64,000 nucleotides of DNA from contig OX235277.1 in NCBI GenBank assembly GCA_944472155.2, positions 13,340,804-13,404,803 of the forward strand, given 5' to 3'. The stretch comes from Trichobilharzia szidati (taxonomy: Eukaryota > Platyhelminthes > Trematoda > Strigeidida > Schistosomatidae). Made by a program: the position numbers and the translations under genes. This document shows, one piece after another, positions 1-8,250 of the stretch; position 1 is the first letter of the stretch, and each line of letters starts with the position of its first letter. Below the pieces are notes generated by a model. It made no database searches and was not told where the DNA came from. It worked only from the letters and a program-made list of their open reading frames with translations.

Positions 1-369
1 TCTATTCTCATATCCAAAGCTTAACCCTACCCAGAAGTATAGATTTACAGAAATAGATACCTGAGGAATGTAAGGGAATAACTGTCGGGAAAATCCCTCC
101 TGAACTGTCGTCTGATTTTGGATGTTTTACCTACGTAATTATTTTCCGTTTCTCTCCTAGATTCTAGACCATTCCTCTGAAGTTTGCAGAGCATATGTTA
201 GCTTGGTCTGTCTATTTGTCTTTGTTCCTTCTTGTTTAAGTCCTTACTTTAATGTTTCTCTTCGTCTTTGTGTCATAATATTGGTATTATGTTCTTCCAT
301 GACAGGATTTCGTGTGAGTGACTTTGAACCATCTGTGAGAATAGTTGTTTTATTATTATTGAGGTGGTA
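1..369. other. No supported gene
   Basis: I see no recognisable gene, RNA or repeat here. An open frame of 93 codons begins at 203 on the plus strand, but it has no recognisable domain and its 3' part overlaps an RTE relic, so I do not call it. Confidence 0.5.
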
Positions 370-650
370 CAGAGGAGGTGTGAGGTTCAGAAATGCAAGA
401 GAGATAGACCTTCGTTGTCCTGAAATCAGTGTGCGAATCTGTTACATTCAGCATATGGAACAAGCGTTGGATTTTCTACACTGACGTCTAGTCAGTCACT
501 TCTTCTAGATGGTCCTGAGACTTGGTGTTCGCATTACGAAAAGCATTTGGAACAGGCTATTGCAGATGTTTAACGACAACCACTATATTTGGCTCCATAC
601 TAAATATCAAATGGCTGGCTGGCCAGAATGTATTGGCCGTCAAGAACTCT
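370..650 (+). pseudogene. Decayed RTE-B reverse transcriptase C-terminal fragment
   Basis: Split over two frames, the translation resembles the C-terminal part of the RTE-B reverse transcriptase seen more clearly at 17.1-18.3 kb. A piece reading like IRNKIRIFNT and YGSETW (here NQCANLLHSAYGTSVGF, then DGPETWC) is followed by VRITKSIWNRLLQMF, which matches VTKSISNRLLQTF in better copies. Frameshifts and stops make it non-functional. It is 5' truncated and ends before the RTE-B 3' terminus. Confidence 0.55.
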
Positions 651-749
651 AGCTGTGGCGAGTGCTACTGATACGATTTATCAGTAGTATATGAAGAGAC
701 GTTCATTGGTCATTCGCTCTCAGTTTAGAGTACATTGACCCCCTATCAC

Positions 750-1333
750 TAGCTCTGATTTGCCACATTCAAAACAGCCGTCTTTCCTGGCACTCATTCG
801 TAGTACCGCTACTTCACGCTGCAAATCTTCCACTTTCTGTTTTCATTCATTCAATTGCTCTACTGCTGTGCTCAGTAGCTGCCTGGTCACCTCCAGCTCA
901 CTGGTTGAATTGGCTGAGAAATGTAGTCTGGGAAACTCTCGATGAACTAGGACGGCAATAACTGCGACTCCGACTCTTCATCTAATGTGGGGATTGCACG
1001 TCATAGTAGATTCGTAAGCTTCACCGCCAATACTAGTGTTTCTCCGTCCGATCGCAGCTTCGCGGCACAGAACTGATGCATTGCCAGCTGCCTGTCTTTC
1101 AGGCTGTCGAACTCCGACACCAACCATTCAAACAATAGCTTCCAGATCTCCGCCACACCTGACTGCTCCTCACTGTCATACGCCACCTTTGCTCGACTTC
1201 TCAGCAGCGTTTCTATCACGACCGCCTTCGCCTTCGGATCCTTGACGCCTACCAACTCAACGACGTCTTCAAAGTCCCGAAAGAAGCACTCGATGTCTCC
1301 TTCCTCGAAAGCAGCCGGCCATGGGATCTTCAT
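750..1333 (-). pseudogene. Gag relic of a Gypsy-type LTR retrotransposon
   Basis: A 110-codon open frame (1333 to 1001) starts MKIPWPAAFEEGDIECFFRD and continues with the acidic helical pattern of retrotransposon capsid domains. The frame can be followed further, through the stop at 1001 and another stop, to a Q/E-rich coiled stretch (near VEDLQREVAVLRM) and then GCFECGKSE at about 765-790. That is the beginning of a CCHC zinc knuckle, whose second half is lost. Gag packages the element RNA. No protease or pol follows, so the element is truncated. I chose the start because a TATA-like tract and AATAAA lie just upstream, as expected downstream of an LTR. The Gypsy assignment is by capsid and knuckle pattern only. 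Confidence 0.65.
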
Positions 1334-1601
1334 TGTCCGGAGGCAGCGAAGACAATTGAAACGGTTGAAGACGAAGATTTGTTAAAGGAGTGTTTATTTG
1401 GAAATCGGTATCTCTTTGTAGGCAGATTATATACACATTAACTTCAACGCACAATTTGCTCAGATCTGCGTGTTGTGGTACTTCCACTCTTCTTCATATT
1501 GTGTTTCTTTCACGTCTCCCATATGCCTTCGCAACGCTGTACCATTTGCCTTCTGTGAAATCAAATGTATCTTCCTGCTATTTAAAGTTTTTATGCCAAT
1601 G
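1334..1601 (-). other. Possible LTR or leader remnant upstream of gag
   Basis: Read on the minus strand, this stretch contains a TATA-like sequence (TGTATATAATC, about 1425-1436) and an AATAAA near 1396, ending ...TTTAACA about 50 bp before the gag start. That order fits the end of an LTR plus a short leader. No partner LTR or clear primer-binding site is visible, so this is tentative. Confidence 0.3.
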
Positions 1602-1774
1602 AACGTTTCTTTTTGATTTGACACTAGTAACTAGTGTGATGCATCTAGTCCTCTCTTTGGTGCAGACTGAATTCTATCAGTCAGGTTGTAATGTGGCCAC
1701 CATTCTAGGTAGCTCGCCATCACGGTGTACATTGTTTGTGATGATATTAGATGGTTGAAGGCAATCAGCAGGAA

Positions 1775-1819
1775 ACCTTGGACCTAGGTTTCGTGCCATT
1801 TGGCACTCTTCAGCAAGGT
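1775..1819 (-). ncRNA. Hammerhead ribozyme, core and all three helices intact
   Basis: Read 5' to 3' on the minus strand: helix I ACCUUG (1819-1814), core CUGAAGA (1813-1807), helix II GUGCC-AAAU-GGCAC (1806-1793), GAAA (1792-1789), helix III made from the self-complementary CCUAGGU, cleavage triplet GUC (C17 at 1781), then helix I partner CAAGGU (1780-1775). The core follows CUGANGA, where position 7 is variable. Helix I pairs 6 of 6 and helix II 5 of 5. Helix III has no room for a loop because ACCUAGGU is a palindrome, so it is best formed between two molecules or in a dimer, as in other minimal type I hammerheads of animal SINEs. Activity is inferred, not shown. Confidence 0.85.
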
Positions 1820-2047
1820 GTATCTGCAACCTTGAAGCAACTGATGTCCCTTCTGAGATTCGAACCCGCGTCACCCAGTGCTGCAGTCAGAGACGTTACC
1901 ACTGAGCTATTCGGGCTCGCGATTGACCTCTTGTAGGACTGTAGTGGATAGCCCGAATGGCTCAGTGGTAACGTCTCTGACTGCAGCACTGGGTGACGCG
2001 GGTTCAAATCTCAGAAGGGACATCAGTTGCTTCAAGGTTGCAGATAC

Positions 2048-2092
2048 ACCTTGCTGAAGAGTGCTAACTAGCATGAAACCTAGGTCCAAGGT
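2048..2092 (+). ncRNA. Hammerhead ribozyme, plus arm of the S3 dimer
   Basis: Helix I ACCTTG (2048-2053), core CTGAAGA (2054-2060), helix II GTGC/GCAT with loop TAACTA (2061-2074), GAAA (2075-2078), palindromic helix III CCTAGGT, cleavage C at 2086, helix I partner CAAGGT (2087-2092). Helix II is weaker than in the minus arm, with one G-U pair and one pair fewer. All core residues are present. Confidence 0.8.
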
Positions 2093-2138
2093 TTCCTGCC
2101 GATTGCCTCCAACTATCTAAAAACGTTTCTTTATATCG

Positions 2139-2515
2139 TATTATTAGTTCTTAGGAGAACATAGGGCTTCACCCGTGCGTCTCCATTGAGTTCGGTTCTC
2201 TGCTAGAGTCTTCACCTGGCTCCATGTCTGCCCACACGTTTTCATCTCCTCTTCACATGACCTCCTCCAAGTCACCCTTGCACTGACGACCGACTCGCCG
2301 CTTCCCTTTCGGGTTCCACTCGAGCGATGGCTTGTCTTGTGATGTCACTTGATGATTTCCTCAGAGTATTGTCACCAATCCATCTCCATTTCTTCCTGCC
2401 TATTTGTTGCTTAATCGGTTCCTGGTTGGTTTGCTCCGAGAGATCCCTGTCACTGATCTTTCCTGACCATCTGATCTTTAGTAGTATTGAGCCGTTGACT
2501 GACATCACACATTGG
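2139..2515 (-). pseudogene. 5'-truncated RTE-B copy (RT C-terminus and 3' end)
   Basis: The minus-strand translation contains ILLKIRWSGKISDRDL, QTNQEPIKQQIGRKKWRWIG and LRKSSSDITRQA, the C-terminal hallmark of the RTE-B reverse transcriptase (KIRWPE..., KWRWIGHTLR...). The 3' end of the element, with the motif GAAGCCCTATGTTC, lies at about 2165-2145 on the minus strand and abuts the target duplication of the S3 dimer. No endonuclease or RT catalytic region remains. The end of an RTE ORF is mobilised in cis by its own RT, so this is a dead-on-arrival copy. Confidence 0.75.
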
Positions 2516-2957
2516 GCTGACCCAAGAGTACTAATCAGCTGAAAAGGACTCGATGGAACAGGATGACATAAAGATACGCTGATGAATCCCTATTTCTAAG
2601 ACAAATACATTTTTACAAGTGTATCAAAACTTCTACTGTAACTCTTCTTTTCAAAATGTAGTCATTATTTATTTTTCTTAATATATCAATTGATTTTTTA
2701 CAGAAAAAAAGGTTTCATGTTGAAACTTGAATGTGTGCAGTAAAACAAAAAAAACAGAGCAGAAAATCAAACAACATTCAACAAGTTTATGACATAATAT
2801 TTAAAAACAAGTTTAAGAATTTCATTTGAGAAATCTAGTTTTGACGGAGCTATTCTTTCATTTCTTGTAGACGGAAATATTTTCAAACATTCTTGTTTTT
2901 TCTCTGATATCTAGGGTCTTAATATTGGAAAGGGAATGGAGGAAACACCTTCCGAAC
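2516..2957. other. AT-rich stretch without recognisable feature
   Basis: Only A/T-rich sequence with short homopolymers; I see no gene, RNA or element end. Confidence 0.5.
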
Positions 2958-3612
2958 ACATTAGTTTAAGTATAATGAGACTGATACTAACTATTTCGGA
3001 TATGATTGACAGTTAGAAGTATACAGATGCAGATATTTTAGCTGACTGATTCTGTGTGTCTATTAAATCGGGGAGATAGTGTACAGGTCTCGATAGACTT
3101 TGCAGTTCTTTACTCTAAGTATATTTGAGAATACTAAATAAAGAAAGCCAGTCAATGTTTGTTGAGTCGTTTCACGTATGTACTTGTCTTTAAAAAAGAG
3201 GCGTTAAATTTTGATAAATGAACATTAAATTTGTCAGATTTAATAATTACAGCCATAATTACTTTCCTATCAAGGCTCGAACCCAGTGCCCATAGTTTCA
3301 AACTCCAAAGCGTTATCCACTAGACTACTTGGGCCACGAGAGTCACCACTTCTTGTGCAACGGGTCAGATTAATTATTTAATCGAATTTTAGATTTTCCC
3401 GTCGATTGACTGGACCGAAGTGCTCGGTCTCAGGTTGACATGTCTGTTGGCTTCTTGTACAGATGCTTCGACGATGTCTGGGCATGTAATTAGAAGTTGA
3501 TTGATGGATGATGACTAGCAGTGGAGTAATCCTATTTGGGACACGTCAGCCACTGGATTTGCCTGCATTCCGCAGTGAGTGATGATGTTTCCACCGAGGC
3601 TCGAACCCATTA
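2958..3612 (-). repeat. SMα-like SINE block S1, minus arm (tail, head and 300-bp extension)
   Basis: Read on the minus strand, a B box with the following linker and a decayed hammerhead (about 3518-3565) lead into a SINE tail. The tail runs without gap into a new tRNA-like head (ending at a B box near 3270-3280), followed by about 300 bp that reappears at 60.90-61.21 kb. The hammerhead retains GTCCCAAATAGGA but has lost GAAA and the cleavage site. With the plus arm at 3613-4010 it makes an inverted structure centred near 3612. Confidence 0.7.
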
Positions 3613-4010
3613 TCGAAGCATCTGCACAACAAGCCGACATGTCAACCTGAGACCGAGCACTTCGGTCCAATCAATCGACGGGAAAATCTAAAATTCAATT
3701 AAATAAAAATATGGCCCGTTGCACAAGAGGTGACTGTCGTTGCCCAAGTGGTCTGGTGGATAATGCTATGGTGTTTGAAACTGTGAGGGCACTGGGTTCG
3801 AGCCTCGGTAGGAAAATCATCACTCACTGGGGATTGCAAGTGTATTCAGCTGAAGAGTCCCAAATAGGATGAAATGTGCATCCTCGATTCCACTACTAGT
3901 CACCATCCACCAATCAACTTCTAATTACATGCCCAAACATCATCGAAGCATATGCACAAGAAGCTGAAATGTCAACCTGAGACCAAGCACTTCGGCCCAA
4001 TGAGTCGACA
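3613..4010 (+). repeat. SMα-like SINE block S1, plus arm (tail joined to full unit)
   Basis: A tail piece (3613-3705) runs directly into a tRNA-like head, with A box around 3751-3763 and B box GGTTCGAGCCT at 3795-3805. A hammerhead (3844-3888) and a second tail follow. The tail-to-head join is the same as in the minus arm and in the copy at 60.7-60.9 kb, as expected for tandem units. The 3' end is cut by the solo LTR at 4015. Confidence 0.75.
3844..3888 (+). ncRNA. SMα-type hammerhead ribozyme, slightly decayed
   Basis: Core CTGAAGA (3850-3856), helix II GTCC-CAAATA-GGAT (3857-3870), GAAA (3871-3874), helix III ATG/CAT around a TG loop, cleavage triplet ATC with C17 at 3882. Helix I ATTCAG (3844-3849) pairs with CTCGAT (3883-3888) at five of six positions, one being a wobble. 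Helix II loop and flanks match the SMα hammerhead of schistosomes as I know it. Confidence 0.75.
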
Positions 4011-4320
4011 ATAGTGTAACAACAGAAGACAAGGGCCAGGCAACAGATCGTGTATTCAGGAAAATCAACATATATTTATAGGTTTCAATGTACATTATTG
4101 TAGATTATTGTTAGTAGAAAATACAGTCTTTTGATTGGTTGTTTCTCACAGAAAGTTAACCTTGCATCTCTTTGTGGTTGTGTCAGATCATCCATATGCT
4201 AACTGTATCCGCCTACGCAAAGCTTTTGTTTTCGTTCTCATTTTCTCACCACCAATATTGGGTTGGTGGACATAAACATTGACGTCAACTTTGGCTAGCA
4301 GCCAGCTCTCACCACAATAG
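4011..4320 (-). mobile_element. Solo LTR with 4-bp target-site duplication
   Basis: The LTR spans 4015-4316 and, read on the minus strand, begins TGTGGTGAGAGCTGG and ends CTGTTGTTACA (TG...CA). ATAG precedes it (4011-4014) and follows it (4317-4320), a 4-bp target duplication as made by many Gypsy integrases. No internal region is present, so it is a solo LTR left by recombination. A TATA-like TATAAATATA lies in the body. It is homologous to the LTR at 6730-7357 in the opposite orientation. Confidence 0.85.
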
Positions 4321-4839
4321 TAGTATTCAACAGTACATTACGTAACACAATGTCATTCGGTCAGTAGGATAAACCAGTCACTTAAAAGTCAATTTAAAAA
4401 TGTGCCTCAGTATATTTCGCTACCCAGAGATATAATTAAATGATTAAAACAATGGAAAATGGAAAGAAAATTTGATGGAATACGTTGAATGGAAATTCAA
4501 GTAGCTCAGTGATTTATGCAGGCCGCCCCTGTAGCTTATTGTTCACCTGCATTAGAAGTGTACTGGGAATAGAGGATTTTACACAGAAGCCTTGTAAGAA
4601 GAAGAAGAAGTTTCGATACCAGGGATTCAGTAAGCCTGTCTTCTTGGAAAAATACCAAACAGAGATAATTCTCTACGATTGCTTTCACTCCTGCCATACA
4701 GAACGCTTCTAAAACAATCTCAGCAACCATGTACTTCTACTACAATATTAGTTTGTTATTGAAAGAGGGTACTAAATAGGGATCCATTGATAAGCCTGAC
4801 AATAACTTCTCTAGTTACACTGAAGTAGCAGTTTTTGCA
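4321..4839. other. Unassigned sequence
   Basis: No element end or coding homology that I recognise. A short GAAGAAGAAG run lies near 4600. Two overlapping open frames of 64-75 codons show no domain. Confidence 0.4.
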
Positions 4840-5860
4840 ATGTTTGACGTGATACGCCTACCTTCATACTGTTCTGTGACAATGGTTATGAAAGATGAGA
4901 ATGATGCAATGAATATCCTTGACAAGTTTAATGATGCACATTCAGCAATAAACTTTACCATAGAGAAAGAAAGTAATGACAGTATCTCACTCATTTCTAG
5001 ACGTCTTCATGGCAACGAAAAAAGATGGCACACTAAGAAGGAGTGTGTATAGAAAACCTCCTACAACAACGGGTCAGTACACTCATTTTTTGAGTTTTGT
5101 ACCTTTGAAATATAAACGTAACCTGGTAAAGTGTCTGGTTCATAGACCTAAGTTAATCTGTTCAGACGACTGCCTCAATAAAGAGCTTAAGATTATTAGA
5201 GAATTACTTAGAAAAAATGGTTATCCAGATAAATTTATTGAGAAAAATATGAATTCAGCACCTGGGAGAGTCAGTATGGTTACAGTTCCGGAAAAACCAA
5301 TGTTCATAAAATTGCAGTTCCTCGGTGACAACATCAGCGAAATCATAACACAGCGCTTGAGGAATGCAGTTAAAAGAGCTTATTATGCAGCAGAGATACG
5401 TTGTCTCTTTACAATCACTCCTATTCTGTGTTCGAGAAATAAGGATAACCTACCTAAATTTGCCTCTTCTATGTGTATCTACCAGTTTGACTGCAGCTGC
5501 GGAGCCATCTACATTGGCCGTATAATTAGGCATGTTCATCGTCGTATTTCCGAACATCATCCATCACGGTTAAACAAGGGACAAACAAGATCTATTCGTA
5601 GTTCTATTTTAGCACACCTTGCTGATACTGAGCATTAGGTTGATGTTAATACAGCATTTAAAATTATCTATCGCATTCCGACTAATCTTAATTTTGCTCT
5701 AAGAGTTCGTCTTCTACAGACAGTTGAGGCAATCAGAATCCATCTGGAGAAGCCAAGCCTATGTGTTCAGAAGAAATTCGTGCAGCCACTTTCCTTGCCT
5801 TGGCCATCGTTACAAGAATGCATAAACAGGACTACGTCGCCCCCCTCCCCCTAAACCTAT
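4840..5860 (+). pseudogene. Penelope-like element ORF fragment (RT end plus GIY-YIG)
   Basis: The frame runs from the RT palm (ILDKFNDAHSAINFTIEKE, about 4912-4975) through SFLDVFMATKKDGTLRRSVY and QYTHFLSFVPL to the linker NGYPDKFIEKNM. It then enters a GIY-YIG endonuclease domain, CIYQFDCSCGAIYIGR (about 5473-5522), and ends with KPSLCVQKKFVQPLSLPWPS near 5800. PLEs use this RT and nuclease to reverse transcribe at a nick. Breaks: the segment that should hold YMDD reads YCSVTMVMK, there is a frameshift near 4995, and a stop at 5636-5638 is followed by about 70 more homologous codons. The 5' half is missing. It is dead. Confidence 0.85.
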
Positions 5861-6189
5861 AAAAATTATAATTGTCCAAATTATTCTATTTTTATTTTGA
5901 CCATTTCATCTTTAATTACGTGTTATCCTTGTAAAATTAATTTATTCTAACCATTTCTACCTTTTAATTGTGTGTATTGATGTTCTTTGTTAATTATCAA
6001 AAACCCATTGACATTTTGACACTGTTTAATTATTGTTAAAAAGCATATCAGTGTCACTTGATTGTTAAACTGTTGTGTATTGTAATAAAAATGCTATAGG
6101 TGTATATTAGAGTAGAGCCAGAGATGAGGATCTAATTGAAAAGCAATATATTTCTTCGCTCAATCTTTCTGTTTTCCAAATCACTAGTC
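5861..6189 (+). mobile_element. 3' untranslated part of the PLE copy
   Basis: AT-rich sequence after the PLE ORF. The end near 6100-6180 (GTAGAGCC..., then TTCGCTCAAT) resembles the sequence after two other PLE relics, near 8187-8250 and 27937-28000, so I treat it as the element's 3' end. Confidence 0.5.
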
Positions 6190-6725
6190 AGCAACAAAAG
6201 TGGGGATCTTAGGAAACAAAGCGGCACGGATGAAGACGTCTAGTCCACACACCTTCACTAATCTGAAATCAATCTGCAAAATCTGCTGCATTAAGCAGAA
6301 AGACCTGGATTTTCAACACCGATAGTTAGTCAGTTCTGAGACTTGCCATATCACCAGAAGCTTTTCGAACAGGCTTCAGACTTTTATAAACAGAAGCCTT
6401 CAGTTGATACCCAACATCAGATGGTCGACCAGGAAGGGATCAGCAACAAGAATCTTGGGCAAAGAACCACTCGAGGACCTATTTTTATCAAAAAATATTG
6501 TGAGGTATATAAAGATGGATCGGCCACAAATAGAGGAGATCGTTTAGTAACATCATGCACTGCGCCATCGCTCGAATGGAATCCCAATAGGTAGCGTCAA
6601 GTTGGGCATCCAAGGGTGACGTAGAGGAGATAATATGATGAGGAGATGGTAATCTTCGAGCCAGTTAAGAAAGACTGTGGGGAACAGGATGAAGTGAAGA
6701 TACGTTGTTAGAGCCCTATGTTGTC
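6190..6725 (+). pseudogene. Decayed RTE-B fragment
   Basis: In two frames the translation follows the RTE-B C-terminus: a TDEDV/RIGKARNTF-like start (AARMKTSSPHTFTNLKSI), SFSNRLQTFINRSLQLIPNI, and a late PSLEWNPNR matching the ALEWNPKGKRR motif. The end near 6705-6720 has GAGCCCTATGTTG, the RTE-B 3' motif. Multiple frameshifts. The copy abuts the solo LTR target duplication at 6726. Confidence 0.6.
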
Positions 6726-7032
6726 AAAGTGTGGTGAGAGCTGGCTACTAGCCAAAGTTGGTAGACAGTAATTGTCATCATTGCTTATGTCCCCAATATT
6801 GGTGGTGAGTATTTGAGATCAAAGGCTTTGCGTAGGCGGATACAGTTAGCATATGGATGATCTGACACAGTCACAAAGAAATGCAAGGTTAACTTTCTGT
6901 GAGAAACAACCAATCAAAAGACTGTATTTTCTACTAACAATAATCTACAATAATGTACATTGAAATCTATAAATATGTTTTACGAGTTGATCACGTACTG
7001 ATATCAGTTAGAGAACCATTGAAAACCAGGGA

Positions 7033-7081
7033 GTACTGGACAGCTGCTGTTTCATCCTAGTTTGGGAATCATCGGCAGCAC
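7033..7081 (-). ncRNA. S2 hammerhead, minus arm, one core change
   Basis: Helix I GUGCUG/CAGUAC, core CCGAUGA (U4 replaced by C), helix II UUCC/GGAU, GAAA, helix III ACAG/CUGU with a CAG loop, cleavage triplet GUC. U4 is a conserved residue of the core, so activity is doubtful. Confidence 0.65.
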
Positions 7082-7154
7082 GCACCCACCTATCAGGGTT
7101 CGAACCCAGGACCTTCCGGTTACAAGGCAAGCTCTTATACCATTCAGTGGGTGC

Positions 7155-7203
7155 GTACTGCCGATGATTCCCAAACTAGGATGAAACAGCAGCTGTCCAG
7201 TAC
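7155..7203 (+). ncRNA. S2 hammerhead, plus arm, one core change
   Basis: Helix I GTACTG (7155-7160) pairs fully with CAGTAC (7198-7203). The core is CCGATGA with the same U4-to-C change as the other arm. GAAA is at 7183-7186, helix III ACAG/CTGT encloses a CAG loop, and the cleavage C is at 7197. The shared lesion suggests both arms came from one source RNA type. Confidence 0.65.
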
Positions 7204-7479
7204 TCCCTGGTTTTCAATGGTTCTCTAACTGATATCAGTCCGTGATCAACTCGTAAAACATAACTAATCCTTACAAACCAAACTATAGAAAACTATAAAT
7301 GTGTTGATTTTCCTTAACAAACTATCTGTTGCCTGACCCTTGTCTTCTGTTGTTACAAAAGTAAACAAATCAGAAATCGTCATTCACTTGTTGATGTTCT
7401 AAATATGGAAAATAATACTACCAATCAAATCAAGTGAAAAACAATGGAACTATATAAATGAATTTAGGAAGTCGTGTGA

Positions 7480-7700
7480 TTACCTTGATATGATTATGAG
7501 CAATAAATTGTGCTCGAAACGTCATCAGTAAATATTACTGTATAACACTGTGAGACTCTATCAAAATAAAAATATACCCATAATGGAATTACACTCTACC
7601 ACAGTGCCCAAGTTTTATTCTTATATCAAAGACCAGACTTATGTGTACAGAAAAAACTTATTCACTCTCTCTGTCTACCCTGGTCCACTATAAGGTCACT
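7480..7700 (+). pseudogene. PLE remnant: terminal repeat and ORF C-terminus
   Basis: A hammerhead-like motif (7485-7528) is followed by a sequence also found at 35.98-36.09 kb (ACCACAGTGCCCAAGTTTTA), which precedes another PLE there. Then comes a short piece of PLE C-terminus, with DQTYVYRKNLFTLSVYPG matching KPSLCVQKKFVQPLSLPWP. Almost the whole ORF has been deleted between the two parts. Confidence 0.6.
7485..7528 (+). ncRNA. PLE-type hammerhead ribozyme remnant
   Basis: Helix I TTGAT (7485-7489) pairs with ATCAG (7524-7528). Helix II is GAGC (7498-7501) with GCTC (7512-7515). GAAA (7516-7519) leads straight into CGTC with cleavage C at 7523, the one-to-two-base-pair helix III described for PLE hammerheads. 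The CTGANGA core is decayed to ATGATTA with one extra base. Probably inactive. Confidence 0.5.
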
Positions 7701-8250
7701 AGGATCATAATTTTCCGTATTATTATCACCATTATTGTCATTTTGTGATATCATGTCTTTGTTATCCATTTCTCCACCCAGTTTATTTCACCTCATTGTT
7801 ACCCTTAATATTTTGTCAACCTTTGTGATTTTATACTAAACCTACCAATTCTGTAACACCTTATTACAATTTAGCCTATTTATTTTATCATTGGACATTA
7901 TCGGTCAGCCCTCACATTCAATGTCCCCTTTGTTAATGTGTGTTTGTATGTATTTTGTGGTTATCGCATTTCTCTCACCCCAATGACACTTGTATTCTGT
8001 TGACTATAAAACAGCACTATATCACCCAATTGTTCATTCACACCCTATACACATTTGATTGACTATGTTTTAACTAATGGACCATCATCTCAACTTACAC
8101 ATGCACCCCAATCATACAGTTTCTGATGTTATTTTCATTTGCTTTTATTGGCTATATGTACTCTATTAATCATGGATTTATAACTGTAGAGCCTTAAGAA
8201 GAAGAAGTTATCTAAAACACAATTGTTCGCTCAAAATCTTGTTTTGATTT
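7701..8250 (+). mobile_element. Likely PLE 3' untranslated region
   Basis: AT-rich, no coding content. It ends with GTAGAGCC (8187-8194) and TTCGCTCAA (8227-8235), shared with the ends of other PLE copies in the window. Confidence 0.4.

Larger units (their letters stand above)
1602..2132. repeat. Inverted dimer of hammerhead SINE family S3 with one target-site duplication
   Basis: Two copies of a tRNA-derived SINE face head to head: arm 1749-1917 on the minus strand and arm 1950-2118 on the plus strand, 169 bp each and near-identical, with a 32-bp spacer. Each arm has an A box (TGGCTCAGTGGT, 1958-1969 in the plus arm), a B box (GGTTCAAATC, 2001-2010), a hammerhead, and a tail. The minus arm continues into a longer 3' tail down to about 1613. 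AACGTTTCTTT occurs at 1602-1612 and 2122-2132, flanking the whole dimer once. This indicates a single retrotransposition of the dimer. Confidence 0.85.
6967..7303. repeat. Inverted dimer of hammerhead SINE family S2 nested in the LTR
   Basis: The minus arm (6978 to about 7140) carries a tail, a hammerhead and a tRNA-like head. The plus arm (7147 to about 7292) starts at the hammerhead and has the complete A-rich 3' tail. CTATAAATATG (6967-6977) and CTATAAATGTG (7293-7303) form an 11-bp target duplication with one difference. This duplication is absent from the intact LTR at 4015-4316, where the target occurs once. Confidence 0.85.
6726..7361 (+). mobile_element. Second solo LTR, same family, with nested SINE dimer
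   Basis: LTR 6730-7357 starts TGTGGTGAGAGCTGG and ends CTGTTGTTACA. AAAG lies on both sides (6726-6729, 7358-7361), giving a 4-bp target duplication. Its length exceeds that of the copy at 4015-4316 because an inverted pair of S2 SINEs sits inside (6967-7303). Without the insert the two LTRs align along their length in opposite orientation. Confidence 0.85.

Noticed and set aside
203..484. 93-codon open frame on the plus strand
   Set aside because: No domain, biased low-complexity N-terminus, and its 3' end overlaps an RTE-B relic in another frame.
1958..2010. Functional tRNA gene in the SINE heads
   Set aside because: A and B boxes are present, but I see no cloverleaf with a paired acceptor stem; the heads continue into SINE bodies.
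1810..2089. Open frames across the S3 dimer on both strands
   Set aside because: They are mirror translations of the two SINE arms, not genes.
4015..7357. The two LTRs as ends of one element with inverted terminal repeats
   Set aside because: Each has its own different 4-bp target duplication, so they are separate solo LTRs.
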